NCBI GenBank assembly: GCA_019353055.1
Contig: JABAHL010000001.1
Location: 310,001-374,000 of the forward strand
DNA: 64,000 nt
DNA from: Faucicola osloensis_C
Lineage (GTDB): Bacteria; Pseudomonadota; Gammaproteobacteria; Pseudomonadales; Moraxellaceae
Direction of reading: 5' to 3'
This document shows positions 63,682 through 64,000 of this stretch, one piece after another; within the stretch, counting starts at the first letter, position 1, and the number at the start of each line of letters is the position of its first letter. Made by a program: the position numbers and the translations under genes. The notes beneath the pieces were generated by a model. The model ran no database searches and was not told the DNA's origin. It worked only from the letters and a program-made list of their open reading frames with translations.

Positions 63682-64000
63682 TTAATTATTAGCAAAGGTA
63701 ACCAATTCACCGATTTGTCGGTCGATTAACGCATAAAAGGCGGCTGATAATTCAGCTTCTACCGGTAACACCCAGATGTTTGTTGCAATGTCATTTTTCT
63801 CATCACCTTGGGCGAACAAAACACGCAATTTGACTGCATCCTTATCGGTGACGATAATCGGTAACTTTGGCAAGTTGGCAAAATCTTGCAAACTGTAAGT
63901 GTGATGGTCATTCAATGGCATCGGTATGATGTCAAACCCTAATTGGCTTAGGCTATTAAAAAAACGCTGCGGCAATCCAATCCCTGTCATGGCAATCACT
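63682..64000 (-). CDS. lpxK: tetraacyldisaccharide 4'-kinase LpxK, C-terminal part (cut by window end)
   Basis: Only about the last 105 residues are in the window; the frame stays open to the edge. 'MTGIGLPQRFFNSLSQLGFDIIPMPLNDHHTY' and 'LPIIVTDKDAVKLRVL' match the LpxK C-terminal blocks (TGI--P-RFF, DHH, T-KDAVK). LpxK phosphorylates the lipid A disaccharide at the 4' position in the inner membrane. kdsB follows after 21 bases on the same strand. Confidence 0.9.
   Translation of the reverse strand, partial: VIAMTGIGLPQRFFNSLSQLGFDIIPMPLNDHHTYSLQDFANLPKLPIIVTDKDAVKLRVLFAQGDEKNDIATNIWVLPVEAELSAAFYALIDRQIGELVTFANN
63943..63957 (-). repeat. AATAGCCTAAGC motif copy 7 (in lpxK)
   Basis: Minus-strand AATAGCCTAAGCCAA, encoding Asn-Ser-Leu-Ser-Gln in the visible part of LpxK. 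Confidence 0.6.

Noticed and set aside
1..64000. Mobile elements, prophage, tRNA or rRNA genes
   Set aside because: No transposase, integrase, phage structural gene, tRNA-like cloverleaf or rRNA stretch was recognised on reading both strands; a tRNA scan was not possible here.

Overview
The window looks like chromosomal DNA of a gammaproteobacterium of the Moraxellaceae (Moraxella/Faucicola/Psychrobacter type). This is inferred from moderate GC, unusually long Asn/Gln-rich RecB and RecC, RoxA, BamD/RluD, AmpG, CysB and the LpxK-KdsB pair. No rRNA, tRNA, phage, insertion sequence or CRISPR array was recognised. Genes are dense, with several clear rho-independent terminators.

Layout. 0-1 kb: end of a YoaK-like membrane protein and a small acidic protein. 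1.1-12.3 kb: recC-recB-recD, closed by a strong hairpin. 12.4-14.9 kb: hpt, an unknown gene and the ribosomal oxygenase roxA (all minus). 15.1-16.8 kb: an AlkK-like acyl-CoA ligase. 16.9-27.3 kb: an apparent regulon island. It holds a FAD oxidoreductase (minus), a fasciclin lipoprotein, a renalase-like FAD protein and an SDR (plus), then a convergent operon SDR / flavin amine oxidase-like / DUF1365 / cyclopropane synthase / DUF2177 (minus), and a divergent TetR regulator. Two promoter regions 8 kb apart in this island carry nearly identical palindromes, so the TetR protein probably controls both groups. 27.4-30.0 kb: PHA-system protein, BASS-like transporter, ElaA-type acetyltransferase, thiE. 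30.0-32.4 kb: FAD-linked oxidase and an RluA-family pseudouridine synthase.

32.4-45.8 kb is the most striking region: seven co-directional, closely spaced genes. In transcription order they encode a TerY-like VWA protein, a membrane-anchored PP2C phosphatase, a membrane-anchored Ser/Thr kinase-like protein, a zinc-ribbon RDD membrane protein, a SEDS (FtsW/RodA-like) protein, a class B PBP-like transpeptidase and a protein with a C-terminal FHA-like domain. The set resembles, in a different gene order and with different architectures, the actinobacterial pknA/pknB-pstP-rodA-pbpA-fha cluster. It may be an accessory peptidoglycan synthase under phospho-signalling control.

46-64 kb is mainly housekeeping: tyrB-like aminotransferase, a Thr-rich secreted protein, the radical-SAM/partner pair of the TIGR03916/TIGR03915 families, rluD and divergent bamD, dnaG, the operon ampG-prmC-moeB-like-ABC1 kinase, an orphan HicB-like gene before cysB, an LLM flavin oxidoreductase, kdsB and the end of lpxK. 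A short motif, AATAGCCTAAG, occurs seven times in the window, always in the sense direction of its gene or operon.
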